From Paracentrotus lividus (lineage: Eukaryota > Echinodermata > Echinoidea > Camarodonta > Echinidae): DNA of 64,000 nucleotides. This document shows, piece by piece, positions 12,118 to 22,299 of the stretch (the first letter of the stretch is position 1; every line of letters begins with the position of its first letter). The stretch lies in NCBI GenBank assembly GCA_940671915.1, contig CALNVZ010003434.1:16758059-16822058 (forward strand), read 5' to 3'. Under the pieces are notes generated by a model. The model saw nothing but the letters and a program-made list of their open reading frames with translations. It had not been told where the DNA came from and did no database searches. The position numbers were made by a program, and so were the translations under genes.

Positions 12118-12250
12118 GCTGGTCCAGGATTTGAGGATGGGGTGGGGGGCAGCTTAATTTTCTGATTTTAACATGTAAAGTCCATGAGTGGTTTTCAAAT
12201 AATAGCGGGGGGCGGCGTCCACTGCGCCCCCGCCTGGATCCGATGTGACA
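12118..12250. repeat. Dispersed GCGCCCCC-ending repeat, copy 1
   Basis: It shares the order CAGCTTAATTTT, GATTTTAACATGTA, GGTTTTCAAAT, a GGGG run and CTGCGCCCCC.CCT with 28885-29050 in the same orientation. It probably represents the end of a larger dispersed transposon. Confidence 0.5.
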
Positions 12251-12654
12251 CGGCGGTGACTGCAATAGGCCTACGCGAGGTAGCGCCTAGCTTCCCATTT
12301 TAGAGCCATAAAAAAAAAGCACATCACAGGCGCGGATTGAATGCATTTCGGGGGCCCAATTGTCTGGGGACAAGAGCGGCTATATTATGTTTACGCATGG
12401 GCCCGGTAAGTTCATTGTGTGACTCCGGTCTGCGTCCGCTACTGCATCACTATAATAAATGCATAATTCGGGGGGGGGCTTGGGGCAATAAATTCGATTT
12501 GCCCCAAAATGAAGCAATTGCCCTCTTGCCCGCCCCCCCCCCCCTTTCTGGGTACCCTTGGTCTAACGTACGCACCTTAAATGGGGAGATAAATGGTCCT
12601 GGTGCAAAGAAATCCATTAAAAATAATAAATAAAATAATAATTGTGTTGTACTC

Positions 12655-12850
12655 TGCAGGGCCGCGGAAACCGGGGGGGTGGGGGGCTGCAGCCCCCCCC
12701 CATTTTTTCAGCAAAACTTTACAAAGACGCAAAATGACCAAAATACATTGTTGATTTTACCTGTTTAGCCCCCCCCCCACTTTCGGCCCAGCCACACTCA
12801 AAAAACGCTCCGCGCCCCGCTCTGCTAAGCCCCCAACCCCATTCAGGCCG
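12655..12850. repeat. G/C-run dispersed repeat
   Basis: GC runs around 12675-12705 and 12770-12780 flank a short AT core. The complement of 12768-12815 (GCGGAGCGTTTTTTGAG, GGGCCGAAAGTGGGGG, CTAAACAGG) matches 14545-14600, so the two are opposite-strand copies of one family. Confidence 0.5.
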
Positions 12851-13036
12851 GCTCCTCTCCAGCTGTATTGTAGACCCCCCTCCCCCCCCCCCCAAAAAAA
12901 AAAAAAAGTCGAAAGTCGGCCCGAGAACGATATTTCTAGAGTCACATATCGATATCGATGTATCGCTCAATCTTTATTTCTTTCTCCTCGCAAGGCTTCC
13001 GAAAAGCTGAGTTCGATGTGCGTATTTTAGCATAAT

Positions 13037-13082
13037 ATGGCTTCATCACGAGCAGCGTTACTGCTGTCTAAACAGCTTCAAG
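13037..13082 (+). CDS. UBE2G1: UBE2G1 exon 1
   Basis: It encodes [15 protein letters not shown] plus the first base of a Glu codon, then donor GTATAT. This corresponds to the N-terminal helix of the E2 fold (human ALLLRRQLAEL). The 130 bases upstream contain ATATCGATATCGAT near 12946 and CTTCCG (reverse ETS core), a plausible promoter. Confidence 0.9.
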
Positions 13083-16000
13083 GTATATTTTTTCATTTAG
13101 TGTTATATCTGTTCATTATTTTACCCAAGTAAACGCAAATTCGTGATAATGGCTTAGTTACGTAGTCGCAGTTTGCATTCACAATAATCGTATGTTTATT
13201 GTGCACAATGAATTGAAGGGCATGCAGTGCAGTGCAAATGAATGAACTCGAGCTTTGTGTGACTGTGTGTATGGAAGAAGTATGCGCACCGACCTGTGTG
13301 ATACTGTGACTGACACAGTGTTTTCTATTGTTCGGTCAGTCTAACATTTCCTTGATGAATGTACAAACATGTAACTTGACATATTACCACATGTATCTTT
13401 ATTGAAAATTTGCTATAAATTTGGGTTTCATAAGATGCAATTTTTGTCCAAATTTCAAAATACCTGGGCCCGGGCCGGGGCATAATCGTGATTGAGGAAA
13501 CCGCCAGTCACTTTGTATGGTAGAGGTACCTTAGTCCACGCAGTACATTAGTCCACGCACCCTCTAATACGCGCGATGCGACGCGATATGTGTGCTCAGT
13601 TTCTTGAACAGTGGAGAAACAACAAGCCTAAAGGCCTCGTCACACCGAGTCCGGTCCGGGTCACGGCACGGGCCCGTTCCGGTTCAACAATGGGCAAAAA
13701 CGGTCGAAATGAATCGGCCGTGTACTATTGCAATGAGACTGGTCACAACAAACACGGGCTATGCCGTACTAGCCGGAACGGCAACCGGTACGGTTTTTAT
13801 GGGATCGCTCATGTAGCGATTTGAGACGGTTTGCCGTACCGGTCACCGGACCGGACTCGGTGTGACGAGGCCTTATCGGAGATATCACCAAAAAAAATTA
13901 GGGAAAATCATTGGTTTCTTGTATTTTCATGATTTCATGCAATCGTCAAGAATACACGTAATTGAGACAGGAAATTAAAATTTACATTCACTTACTGTAT
14001 GTGCGTGGACTAATGTACCGTTCAGTTTTGCCAAAGCAAAGTTGACGCGGTCGCGTAATTGACTCCAACTTGCGCATTCGCCAAATATTTCTGCCGTAGT
14101 TTTCTTTATAAATGTTCCTTGGAATATTCAACATTTAATAGAGATAATAATTTTTGATAAAAACATTGAATTATTGAACTTTTTAGCAGTTGAAAACTAA
14201 GTGCGTGGACTAAGGTACCTCCATCATACAGTGCAGCAGCGCTTCCTCTTTCCACCCCCATTCACTTGTGTACAAGCATTTGAGCGAGTGGTTTCCGAAA
14301 CGACGATAAGGCCATACCTGGTGACTCTAAGTCACCGGACTCGAAGAGCGGCTATTATTGAATATGAGTTCAGTTTCGTAATTGTATCAAACAAGTTTGT
14401 ACCTTTTTCTGAAACAAATTTTTCTCAATTTTCAAATTGAATTTAAAAATAAACAATAATATGTTTTAAAGCCCACGGCCAACTTTAGTTGTAGCCAAAA
14501 GTAAATTTGAAGTAGGTCTAACAAAAGTTAATTGCAGGGGCCACGGAGCGTTTTTGAAAGTGGAGGGGCTGAGCCGAAAGTGGGGGGGCTGAACAGGCTA
14601 ATTAAACACTAATTTTGTTGGTTCATTTTTCTCAATAGTGTTTGTATCTACGTGGTTGCTTTTAAGAAAAAGTGTGTTGGGGGTGGGTAGCAACGCTCGT
14701 CAGTCCCCACCCCCGGTCTCCCATCTTCTCCCGCTCCCTGGCTAGGGACCTCTGAATTTTGTATATAACATGATAAATATGTCCTCACATTGTCTAAATG
14801 TGCACGATTTCAGGGTGAATATTTTTAGAGTAATTTAGGATGGTTATATTATATTGCAACTCGTAACTTGCGAAGCTATCTTTATGTCTGCGAGAAATTC
14901 CCTCGCAGCATAATATTGCACCGGTTGGTGCGAACTTTCGCTCTAGGTGCTCCACTCTAACTAGATGCTTCTGAGAATACTAAAGTGAATTGTTTATAAT
15001 CAAAATTTTGGTGAATTTATGTGTCTCTTTTAACATGTAAAACCTTAAAGGATACTAAAAAAACAAAAAAAAAAAATAGGGTAGGGTATATTAGTGTTAA
15101 GTTCAGGGTTAGTGATTTGATAAGTGTGAACACTATGAACAATTTATTAGTGGAGCATACAGTACATGTTTGTCGCCGGGAGCATGATCATGGCTCACAG
15201 TCTAGGGTTGCAGTGCACGTGAATTCATTTTTTCTTCCATCTCTTATCTTTCTGGACAGAATTAAAGAAGACGCTGTGGCTGGATTTTCAGCCGGTCTTG
15301 GATGATGATGATCTCTACAAATGGGAGGAGGTGATGGTTATTGGACTCCTGATACTTTTCTAGTAAGTTATCAACACTTTCATGAAAAGAGGCTTTCGAG
15401 ATATGGAAGAGACCTGACTATTTAGAGTTGATTTGTATTCTATAGGCTGAAATCGTTTACCTGAATAGCAATGACAATTTATTATATGTGAGAGTAGTGG
15501 CGGATCAAGTATTTACTTTTTTTTCTGTTGGGGGGGGTGGGTGATGGAGGTTGGGGGTGACTTCGGGCGAGGGGTGTCACAAGATATCATGGGAAAAAAA
15601 CTTGTTGAAGAAAAATCTCTTCAGGTTATCCATTATTTTCTTGATACTGTTAAGTATGTTTTTTCATTTTTGATCTCACAGTGAAGGAGGATATTTCAAA
15701 GCACATTTAACCTTCCCAAAGGAATACCCGGAAAAGCCACCTAAAATGAAGTTTGAATCAGAGATGTGGCATCCAAATAGTAAGTATTGACGCAAGGGAA
15801 TTCTGAATACTCTTCTTCACCTAACGTGTATGTAAAGTATACATCGTCGGTGGGGTGACAAGGCCATGTATCTCAAATTTTGGTTTAAAAAAAAATCACC
15901 TTTCTGGCTAATTTTTGGGTAATCAGTCACGAAATGTCCTGTCCTAATGTAAATCCCAGCTCTCTTACCCCCAAAATGAAGCCATTGCAGCTTGTCAAAG

Positions 16001-17657
16001 AAAGGCAGTCCCATAAGTTCAAGTGTTTGGCTGCCATGTTTCGTCGCTCTCCTGATCAATACTCGACACTCTTGAGATACAAGGGTGGTGTTGCATAAAT
16101 TTTTTTTTCCTAACCTGACTTTTCTCGGGTTAAAAAACTCAGGTTATGTAGACCTATTTATAGTTTTAAAACCCCCTAAAATTGATTGCATAATTCTTTT
16201 GAAAACTCTGGTAAGTTTTTATGCAATGGAAAAGAGTCAGGAAAAAATCCAGCAAAACCAGAAAAGACTCCGGTTAAAAGGTTTATCCGACAGGCCCAAG
16301 GTTTTGTCTCCCCATCAATGAAATATACATGTAGTTAAACACAGTTTTGTCTCGTCTGAGTTCTTTGTTTAAGAACATTTACATGGTGCATTTTCATATG
16401 TACTGCTTTGCTCCTCAGAATATAACTGGACATTGAGTGAATGCTGGTACACATCATCCGACAAAACCCTATATGTGCCTGCAGTAAAAGCAATCTCTCA
16501 AGTCTTGTATCATTTTCTCAAAATAGACAAAAACTGGTTTTGTACCTGTCCCCTTCAATTGCAATTTACTCTCTAAAGGGTGCTTTTCCCTGAGATGCAA
16601 ACGAAGCAGGCAAATGAAGTAAATTCGCATAGTATCATTTAGAGAGAGTCTGGCCAACTATGGAATATTTTCTTTTGTACTGCTTTATTAGGTGTTACAC
16701 AAGAAAATATTGATACCTACTGAGGAGGCTAGACTCTCTTAAAGGGGAAGTTCACCCTGGAATTTTATTGGTTTTGAAAATTGCAGAAAAATGAAAGAAA
16801 AATATGAGTGAAAGTTTGAAGAAAATCGAGCAAAAAATAGCGAAGTTATGAATATTTAAAATTTAGATTCTGTGACGTCACATGCGAGCAGCTCTCCTAT
16901 GTGTTGTGTATGGAAATTCCATAAATTTGTATTTTTTCATGGTTCTTGATATAGGAATGGGTCAATTTCATAGAGGCATGTATACGAACATAGTTTTGAT
17001 GATATATCAACCGCACAGGTGAAATAATTAATATTATTCTGAAAAAAATGACACTTTATGGAATTTCCATACACAACACATTGGAGAGCAGCTCGCACGT
17101 GACGTCACATAATTAAAACTTAAAATATTCGTAACTTCGTTATTTTTTGGTCGATTTTCTTCAAACCTTCACTCTTATTTTTCTTTTATTTTTCTGCATT
17201 TTTCAAAACCAATAAAATTCCAGGGTGAACTTCCCCTTTAATACATTGTATATTAATACCGGTATGTCACTATACAAATTTGCTTTTTTTTTTTGCCTGC
17301 ATTCTTCGCTCAGAGAGATGCCACCTTTATAATATGTCACATCTGTCATGCAAGAAAGGCATACATCCAAAGGTTAGGTGTAATTCTTTATTACATGTTC
17401 GATATTGATTACCAAAATAAATAAGATTTTAATGTGAGCCCTCTGAATTCGAATTACTCTAGCTTTATTTTGAAATACGCTGTATACAACATGTATGTAG
17501 ATAACTATGAAAATGCCTTAAATTTTCTTTTTCTGTCTGTCTGTGTCTATCTTTCTCTGTCTGTCTGTCTATCTCTGTCTGTCTCTCTTTCTATATCTGT
17601 CTGTCTCTCTCTGTCTCTGTCTGTTCGTCTGTTCCTCTCTCTCTTTCTCTGTCTTTT

Positions 17658-17688
<31 letters not shown>

Positions 17689-18907
17689 GTGTCTCTCTAT
17701 CTCCTTCTCTTTCTGTCTCTGTCTGTTTATCTCTCTGTCTGTCTACCTCTATACTCTCTCTCTCTCTCTCTCACACCCTGCAGTTGGAAAAGATGGTGAC
17801 GTTTGTATTTCAATTCTCCACGAGCCTGGCGAAGACAAATATGGTTATGAGAAGCCTTCAGAACGCTGGTTACCGATCCACACGGTCGAGACAATACTTC
17901 TCAGTGTCATTTCAATGTTGGCAGACCCCAATGACGAGTCACCCGCAAATGTAGATGCTGCTGTGAGTAACTTTCAAATCTCTTTGGTAGCTTTAAATAA
18001 AGGGAATCTAGTGTAGAGGGAAAGATGAAGAATATTATTGTGAGCTTTCCTGTTACAAGTATATTCATGCTATATTTTGTTTGTACAGCTCTTAGGGGAG
18101 TAACCTCTCATTTTGCGCTTTATAAATAGTGTATTATTATTTAGGAAGAATATTCTAGTAAAAAGCTCCACAATGAAGGATTATTCTTTAACTGCCCTAA
18201 TAGTTTACCCAAAATATGTACTCAAAACAGCTGATATGTTCGGGCTGAACATTTTGTGTTGCCCCCATACATGCATTTCTGTGTAAGTGCATGTGACTCA
18301 AAGCTGAATGTGTGTTGCCCCATACATGCATTTCTGTGTAAGTGCATGTGACTCAAAGCCGAATTGGGTGAATTTATCATCATTTTGCTAAATATTCCAA
18401 AACCTCACACCACACAATAATGCTTAGATGAACTGATATCAACCTTTCCAAATCACTTTTAGACATCGACTTCCACATTTCAATGTCATGACTTAAGCAA
18501 TGTTGCATATAACCTGGTGGTCGCATTAGGTCATCTTTCGTAGAAGAATTCTATGTCGCAATAGATGACAATGGAAAACGCGACATTCACATCGCCAATG
18601 CCTTTTGGTATAATTTTTTTAATTTGTTAAATAAAAGTCAAGCTACTAATCTAAACCTCAAGACTACAGTGCAAATGAGATGAAAAATTGCAGAAGAAAG
18701 TTGCTGTTAGGATGTACCAAACACTACCAGGTTGTGATTAAATTCTTAATACTAAAAAAATGAATAAATTCCTGCTCAAGTGCTATTTGTATTGATAGAC
18801 TATACATGTATGTTTTCATTTTACAGAAAGACTGGAGGCAAGATTATCATGGGACCTTCAAGAAGAAAGTTAAATTGTGTGTGAGAAAAAGTCAAGATAA
18901 ACTTTAA
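13037..18907 (+). CDS. UBE2G1: UBE2G1-type ubiquitin-conjugating enzyme, five exons
   Basis: Exons 13037-13082, 15260-15362, 15682-15779, 17784-17962 and 18827-18907 join to 168 codons (human UBE2G1 has 170). Every junction is GT/AG and phases agree. The enzyme takes ubiquitin from E1 onto a Cys and passes it to E3-bound targets; UBE2G1 is a Lys48-chain builder of the UBC7 class. Visible marks are [12 protein letters not shown], the HPN motif at 80-82, catalytic Cys90 in [20 protein letters not shown] (the acidic insertion typical of this class next to the active site), [12 protein letters not shown], and the tail [13 protein letters not shown]. The Met is the first in frame and follows human UBE2G1 in spacing (Cys90 in both). 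Exon 2 carries frame-displaced blocks, described in its own entry. Confidence 0.93.
13514..14230. mobile_element. TIR element with GTCCACGCA repeats, in UBE2G1 intron 1
   Basis: The ends are TGTATGGTAGAGGTACC at 13514 and the near-complement GGTACCTCCATCATACA ending at 14230. Subterminal TTAGTCCACGCA motifs occur twice on the left and, inverted, at about 14000 and 14200. It is interrupted by another palindromic element at 13631-13874. Confidence 0.7.
13631..13874. mobile_element. GC-rich palindromic MITE nested in the intron 1 element
   Basis: The left end AAGGCCTCGTCACACCGAGT is repeated as its complement at 13855-13874. Arms continue with GTCCGGTCC and a GTACCGG-rich interior. It is 244 bp with TA-rich flanks. 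Short open frames here come only from the palindrome. Confidence 0.8.
14231..15259 (+). other. Remainder of UBE2G1 intron 1
   Basis: No further gene is seen. It contains an opposite-strand copy of the G/C-run repeat at about 14535-14600 and an A-rich tract at about 15057-15077. It ends in the pyrimidine-rich acceptor of exon 2. Confidence 0.5.
15260..15362 (+). CDS. UBE2G1: UBE2G1 exon 2, with compensated frameshifts
   Basis: The spliced frame is open: ELKK, then [10 protein letters not shown], then [15 protein letters not shown], then LLILFY. The family sequence expects a segment like NPVEGFSAGL after ELxK and PPDTLY after IG. Shifting by one base gives exactly these: [10 protein letters not shown] (bases 15269-15298) and a P-D-T-F reading around 15347-15358. 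About five small indels (net zero) therefore displace two blocks while keeping the frame open and the total length equal to human. The rest of the gene is perfect. Draft-assembly error is the simplest cause; a real diverged allele is possible. Confidence 0.85.
15682..15779 (+). CDS. UBE2G1: UBE2G1 exon 3
   Basis: It follows acceptor CTCACAG and ends at donor GTAAGT. It encodes [32 protein letters not shown] and the first base of Ile83. This holds the central beta-sheet of the E2 fold and the HPN motif whose Asn stabilises the oxyanion during transfer. Confidence 0.95.
16741..17239. mobile_element. Long-armed fold-back MITE in UBE2G1 intron 3
   Basis: The ends are AAGGGGAAGTTCACCCTGGA and its complement, with arms of about 200 bp that pair nearly throughout; both contain GTGACGTCACAT and GGAAATTCCATA. 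Both ends abut TTAA (16738-16741 and 17237-17240, overlapping the terminal A/T), which would fit a TTAA target duplication, though the palindromic ends leave this ambiguous. The element is 499 bp. Confidence 0.85.
17529..17772 (+). repeat. TCTG/TCTC microsatellite forming the exon 4 polypyrimidine tract
   Basis: About 240 bases of TCTG, TCTC and TTTC tetranucleotide repeats end 11 bases before the exon 4 acceptor (CCCTGCAG at 17776-17783). The tract is transcribed as an extremely long pyrimidine/UG run. Long open frames of Ser, Leu, Cys and Val here are artefacts. Confidence 0.95.
17784..17962 (+). CDS. UBE2G1: UBE2G1 exon 4, catalytic exon
   Basis: It completes Ile83 and encodes [20 protein letters not shown] onward to ANVDAA, with donor GTGAGT. 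Cys90 is the ubiquitin-accepting residue. The following [17 protein letters not shown] loop is the insertion that marks UBC7/UBE2G enzymes. Identity to human is very high. Confidence 0.97.
18100..18143 (+). repeat. SINE 3' tail fragment
   Basis: GCGCTTTATAAATAGTGTATTATTATTT matches the conserved tail of the SINEs at 25121-25461 and 49272-49578. It is a severely 5'-truncated copy in intron 4. Confidence 0.55.
18262..18362. repeat. Two-copy tandem repeat in UBE2G1 intron 4
   Basis: A unit of about 54 bases is present twice, including CCATACATGCATTTCTGTGT and AAGTGCATGTGACTCAAAGC, with only a few differences. This is a recent local duplication. Confidence 0.9.
18827..18907 (+). CDS. UBE2G1: UBE2G1 exon 5 and stop
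   Basis: After acceptor TTTTACAG, 26 codons encode [20 protein letters not shown] then KSQDKL and TAA (18905-18907). This is the C-terminal helix; human ends two residues later. The 3' UTR follows. AATAAA at 19105-19110 is the nearest poly-A signal. Confidence 0.95.
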   Translation, partial: KDWRQDYHGTFKKKVKLCVRKSQDKL

Positions 18908-19104
18908 AATCTGTGTTTTTTCCAGCCCGAAGGTGAGAAATTTTACCCTTTCAACATTTTTAAAGTGAGAGATATGTAGTGGCAACAACTTAAAATTTCT
19001 GCTGAATATTGTAAGTAGTCTCATTTATGTATTAATGTGCATGCAGCAAAAGATAGGTGTGACAAGAACTATTGTAATGAAGGATTTTTTCTGTTTGAGG
19101 GACA

Positions 19105-19110
19105 AATAAA
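19105..19110 (+). terminator. Candidate poly-A signal of UBE2G1
   Basis: This AATAAA lies about 200 bases after the stop codon. Other signals further on cannot be excluded without transcripts. Confidence 0.4.
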
Positions 19111-19257
19111 AGAACGGAGAGATAATGGTAATTTCATTATTAAAAACAGCTTATTAAAAACAGCCCATTTTGTTACATGTGATATTTTCTGATTTATAAA
19201 TTGTTGTACCTTTACATGTAGGAGATCTATATTTCATAACTTTAGAGTCTTTTTAAC

Positions 19258-19455
19258 CAGACCTTCATTTTTTAGAGCGATTGCTCTTCCTCTCCTTAAG
19301 CTCTCCTAAACAATTCTTAGTAGAGCAATGGTTAGCTTTCCTTAAGTTTCTAATATAATTAGTTACCCTATGGAGTAACTCTCCTCACAACTCTCCTCGA
19401 GTCTTTCAGGAGAATAATTGATAGCACTTCTGCAATTTTCAAAAATGAAGCCCTG
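19258..19455. mobile_element. CAGxCCTTCATTTTT fold-back element, uninterrupted copy
   Basis: It begins CAGACCTTCATTTTTTAGAG and ends with the near-complement TTTCAAAAATGAAGCCCTG. The arms contain GAGCAAT and CTCTCCT inverted motifs. Flanks TTTAAC and CTTAAC suggest a target duplication of about 6 bp. A second copy at 55616-56373 carries an insertion, for which this copy is the empty site. Confidence 0.8.
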
Positions 19456-19479
19456 CTTAACCCTAAAAAGGCAGGGAAG

Positions 19480-20217
19480 GGGGGTTGATATATAACCACC
19501 CCCCCCTAGACATTTTCCACGTGCGACCATACCGCTGCGCAAAATTTTTTGACTGCGCCGCTACTTGACTTTTACTTGCAAGTCTTGCGCATCTTTTAAA
19601 ACCATTTTCGCAAAAATTGGGCATAGGTGTACGGTTACGACACTGCACGATTTTAAAAAATATCAGTCAGACCAAAAACCGCTCAAAAACGTGATTTTGT
19701 TTACAAAGTCAATGCACATAGAGTTTTCTCACATGATTCATTAAGATTAAATTATTTTCACTTTCATTGGCTAAAATTTATTTGTTTTAGCATAATCATT
19801 ATTCAAAATGATTCTGCAATCAATTTTACCCCAAAAAACGAAGAAAAACAAAAAGTCGTAAAACAAAGAAATACGTTAGTAATTTGTAAAACAATAGAAT
19901 ACATAAGATAATGATTTTGACACCAAATTTTTTTTGCAAGTACAATTGTTAGGAATGCTACAAAGAATATGTAAACCGAAATTTAGTATTCTAGTAGCTT
20001 TATTTAGTAAATTAGAGCAAAAAGTATGAGTTATGCATAAATAAGCATAATTAATATAAAATAAAATCTCATTATTTCATAAAAATGAACTATACAAACT
20101 TGTAGATTATATTGCAAACTACCATTGTGCAAAATTTTGCGGTGCTCATGCGATCGGCAGCTGAGATCTCAGGCGGGGGGGGGGGGGGGGGGGTGTTCAA
20201 ACCCCCCCCCCTCCCCG
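19480..20217. repeat. AT-rich element bounded by G/C runs
   Basis: It opens with GGGGGG and CCCCCC runs (19478-19507) and closes with a G run and a C run (20176-20213). Both ends carry GCGCAAAATTTTTT/TGTGCAAAATTTTGCGG-type sequence in inverted sense. The interior is AT-rich with no coding signal. It is probably a non-autonomous transposon. Confidence 0.45.
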
Positions 20218-20771
20218 CTGGATCATTGTTATTTGCTCATGGATGGATGCCTGATTACAAAACAACATGAACAAATGTTTTAGAATGACACAGAAACATT
20301 TATATTCACCACTGATATTACAGCCATTATTATATATGTTCATCATTTTATAACAAATTAAATGTTATTTTCCTTATCTCCATTTATCATTTCAGATATA
20401 TTTATCTTCAATGTGTACAAAGGAAAAAAAAAACTAACTTTGAGAAAATACCCTAGATCCAATATAGGTTTGGAAAGGATATACATGTTTATGTTTTGGA
20501 CTGACATGCTGCTCAGGTTGGTATTGTGACTGTTGATGACAAATATACATTAATTTTTGATTTTTTTTTTTTTTTTTTTTTCTTCATTTTTTTCTTTAAA
20601 GTAAAGGAAAGAAAAAATGAAGAAGTAATTCTACTTCTATGAATGACCTGTGTAGATTTTCTCTCGTCTATATCCTTCCTACATGTAGATGATGATAACT
20701 CCTTGTAAATATGATGATGATGATGATGAATTGTAGAACTTCTGCCCCTTATCTGCAATATATGTCATGCA

Positions 20772-21190
20772 NNNNNNNNNNNNNNNNNNNNNNNNNNNNN
20801 NNNNNNNNNNNNNNNNNNNNNNNNNNNNNNNNNNNNNNNNNNNNNNNNNNNNNNNNNNNNNNNNNNNNNNNNNNNNNNNNNNNNNNNNNNNNNNNNNNNN
20901 NNNNNNNNNNNNNNNNNNNNNNNNNNNNNNNNNNNNNNNNNNNNNNNNNNNNNNNNNNNNNNNNNNNNNNNNNNNNNNNNNNNNNNNNNNNNNNNNNNNN
21001 NNNNNNNNNNNNNNNNNNNNNNNNNNNNNNNNNNNNNNNNNNNNNNNNNNNNNNNNNNNNNNNNNNNNNNNNNNNNNNNNNNNNNNNNNNNNNNNNNNNN
21101 NNNNNNNNNNNNNNNNNNNNNNNNNNNNNNNNNNNNNNNNNNNNNNNNNNNNNNNNNNNNNNNNNNNNNNNNNNNNNNNNNNNNNNNNNN
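20772..21190. other. Assembly gap (419 N)
   Basis: A T run (20562-20581) and an ATG trinucleotide repeat (20711-20728) precede the gap. Content is unknown. Confidence 0.98.
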
Positions 21191-21283
21191 TTCAAGGGCC
21201 TGTAGTATATGTGTTTATGTGATTCTAAATGATTCATTGCAAATGAATTCATGTTGTGTATGATGGAGGTATACCGCAGACTT

Positions 21284-21777
21284 CTACAGTCTGTATTAAT
21301 GAAAATGGTACAAGTTGGACACATTTTTTTATAGTATGAAGATTAATCGCAACTTAGTTGTGTTGTAGATTTCCTTAAAGCAAGAAAAAACAGACTTTCT
21401 TAGGCAATATTTTCATCTTCTTTGGTGCTGTAGATCGTGAATTATGATTAGTTTTCTACAAACAAGTGAAATCCATTTTGTTCTTGTATGTTAGTATGGC
21501 ATTTTAAAGATTTCGAACATACATACATGTAGGCCATGTTAACCAGAGCCCTGCAGTGCTACGAACAAATGGTTTGTGTAAATGCGATTTTTCCTATAAA
21601 AAATAAGCATAACTTTTATTTAAAAGCAAAAATACATACAAAAAATAGTGTATCGAATGGAAAAATCTTTCAGCTTCAATTTCATATTACGTACTATCAT
21701 TTGAGACGGTTTGATACATAAATTATTTTCCTCCGCTTGTACCATTTTTTAAAACAAAATTTATGTACAGTCTGTAG
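21284..21777. mobile_element. CTACAGTCTGT MITE, copy 1
   Basis: The ends are CTACAGTCTGT and ACAGTCTGTAG, so the terminal words pair as CTACAG/CTGTAG. Internal landmarks shared with 27352-27798 in the same order are AATGGTACA, TTTGGTGCTGTA, GCATAACTTTT, AAAATCTTT.GGCTT.AATTT and GTACCATTTTTT. It is 494 bp with no coding capacity. Confidence 0.8.
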
Positions 21778-22148
21778 AAAAACGAAAACACAAAATGCTT
21801 GTCTTTGCCAGAACCGTCCATGTAGTTAAAGCCAGTGACAAATATAAGAACTCAAATAAATATCTTCATATTCTTCTCTCATTAACCACAATTCTATCTC
21901 TTCTCTCTCACTCACTTGCAGAAAAGTCTCAATTCAGTTGTCGTATCAGAAAAAGGTGACCATTATTGGTCATAGACCCCCTAATGATTCTTATACAGAT
22001 CGTGGAGCATTTCATATTTTATTTTTAAAGGTAGGCCTAATGTTGCAAAGCTCGTACCAGTGCTCCAAGATATTGAATTCAATGTTAGATAAGTGCAAAG
22101 AAGGCATTACATGTAAAGCTCTATGGTCTTCTTCTTGGGAAGCAAGTC

Positions 22149-22291
22149 CAGGGGGGCATTTCATCAACGGACTTGTCAGATATTTTATCCGACAAATTTG
22201 CTCTCAGCCAATCAGAGGCAAGGATTTCAGTAGCTTGTAACAGTTTGTCAGATAAAACGTCCGACAAGTCCTTTGATGAAATGCCCCCCTG
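22149..22291 (+). mobile_element. CAGGGGGGCATTTCATCAA palindromic MITE, copy 1
   Basis: This 143-bp element has nearly perfect arms (CAGGGGGGCATTTCATCAA and its complement) and a core containing GCTCTCAGCCAATCAGAGGC. A second copy lies inverted at 26234-26375. Confidence 0.9.
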
Positions 22292-22299
22292 AGCTTCAT

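Noticed and set aside
17434..18016. Long plus-strand open frames rich in Ser, Leu, Cys and Val
   Set aside because: They are translations of the TCTG microsatellite; only the segment from 17784 in the UBE2G1 frame is coding.
20711..21324. Open frames of 150-190 codons on both strands
   Set aside because: They span the 419-N gap and have no sequence content.
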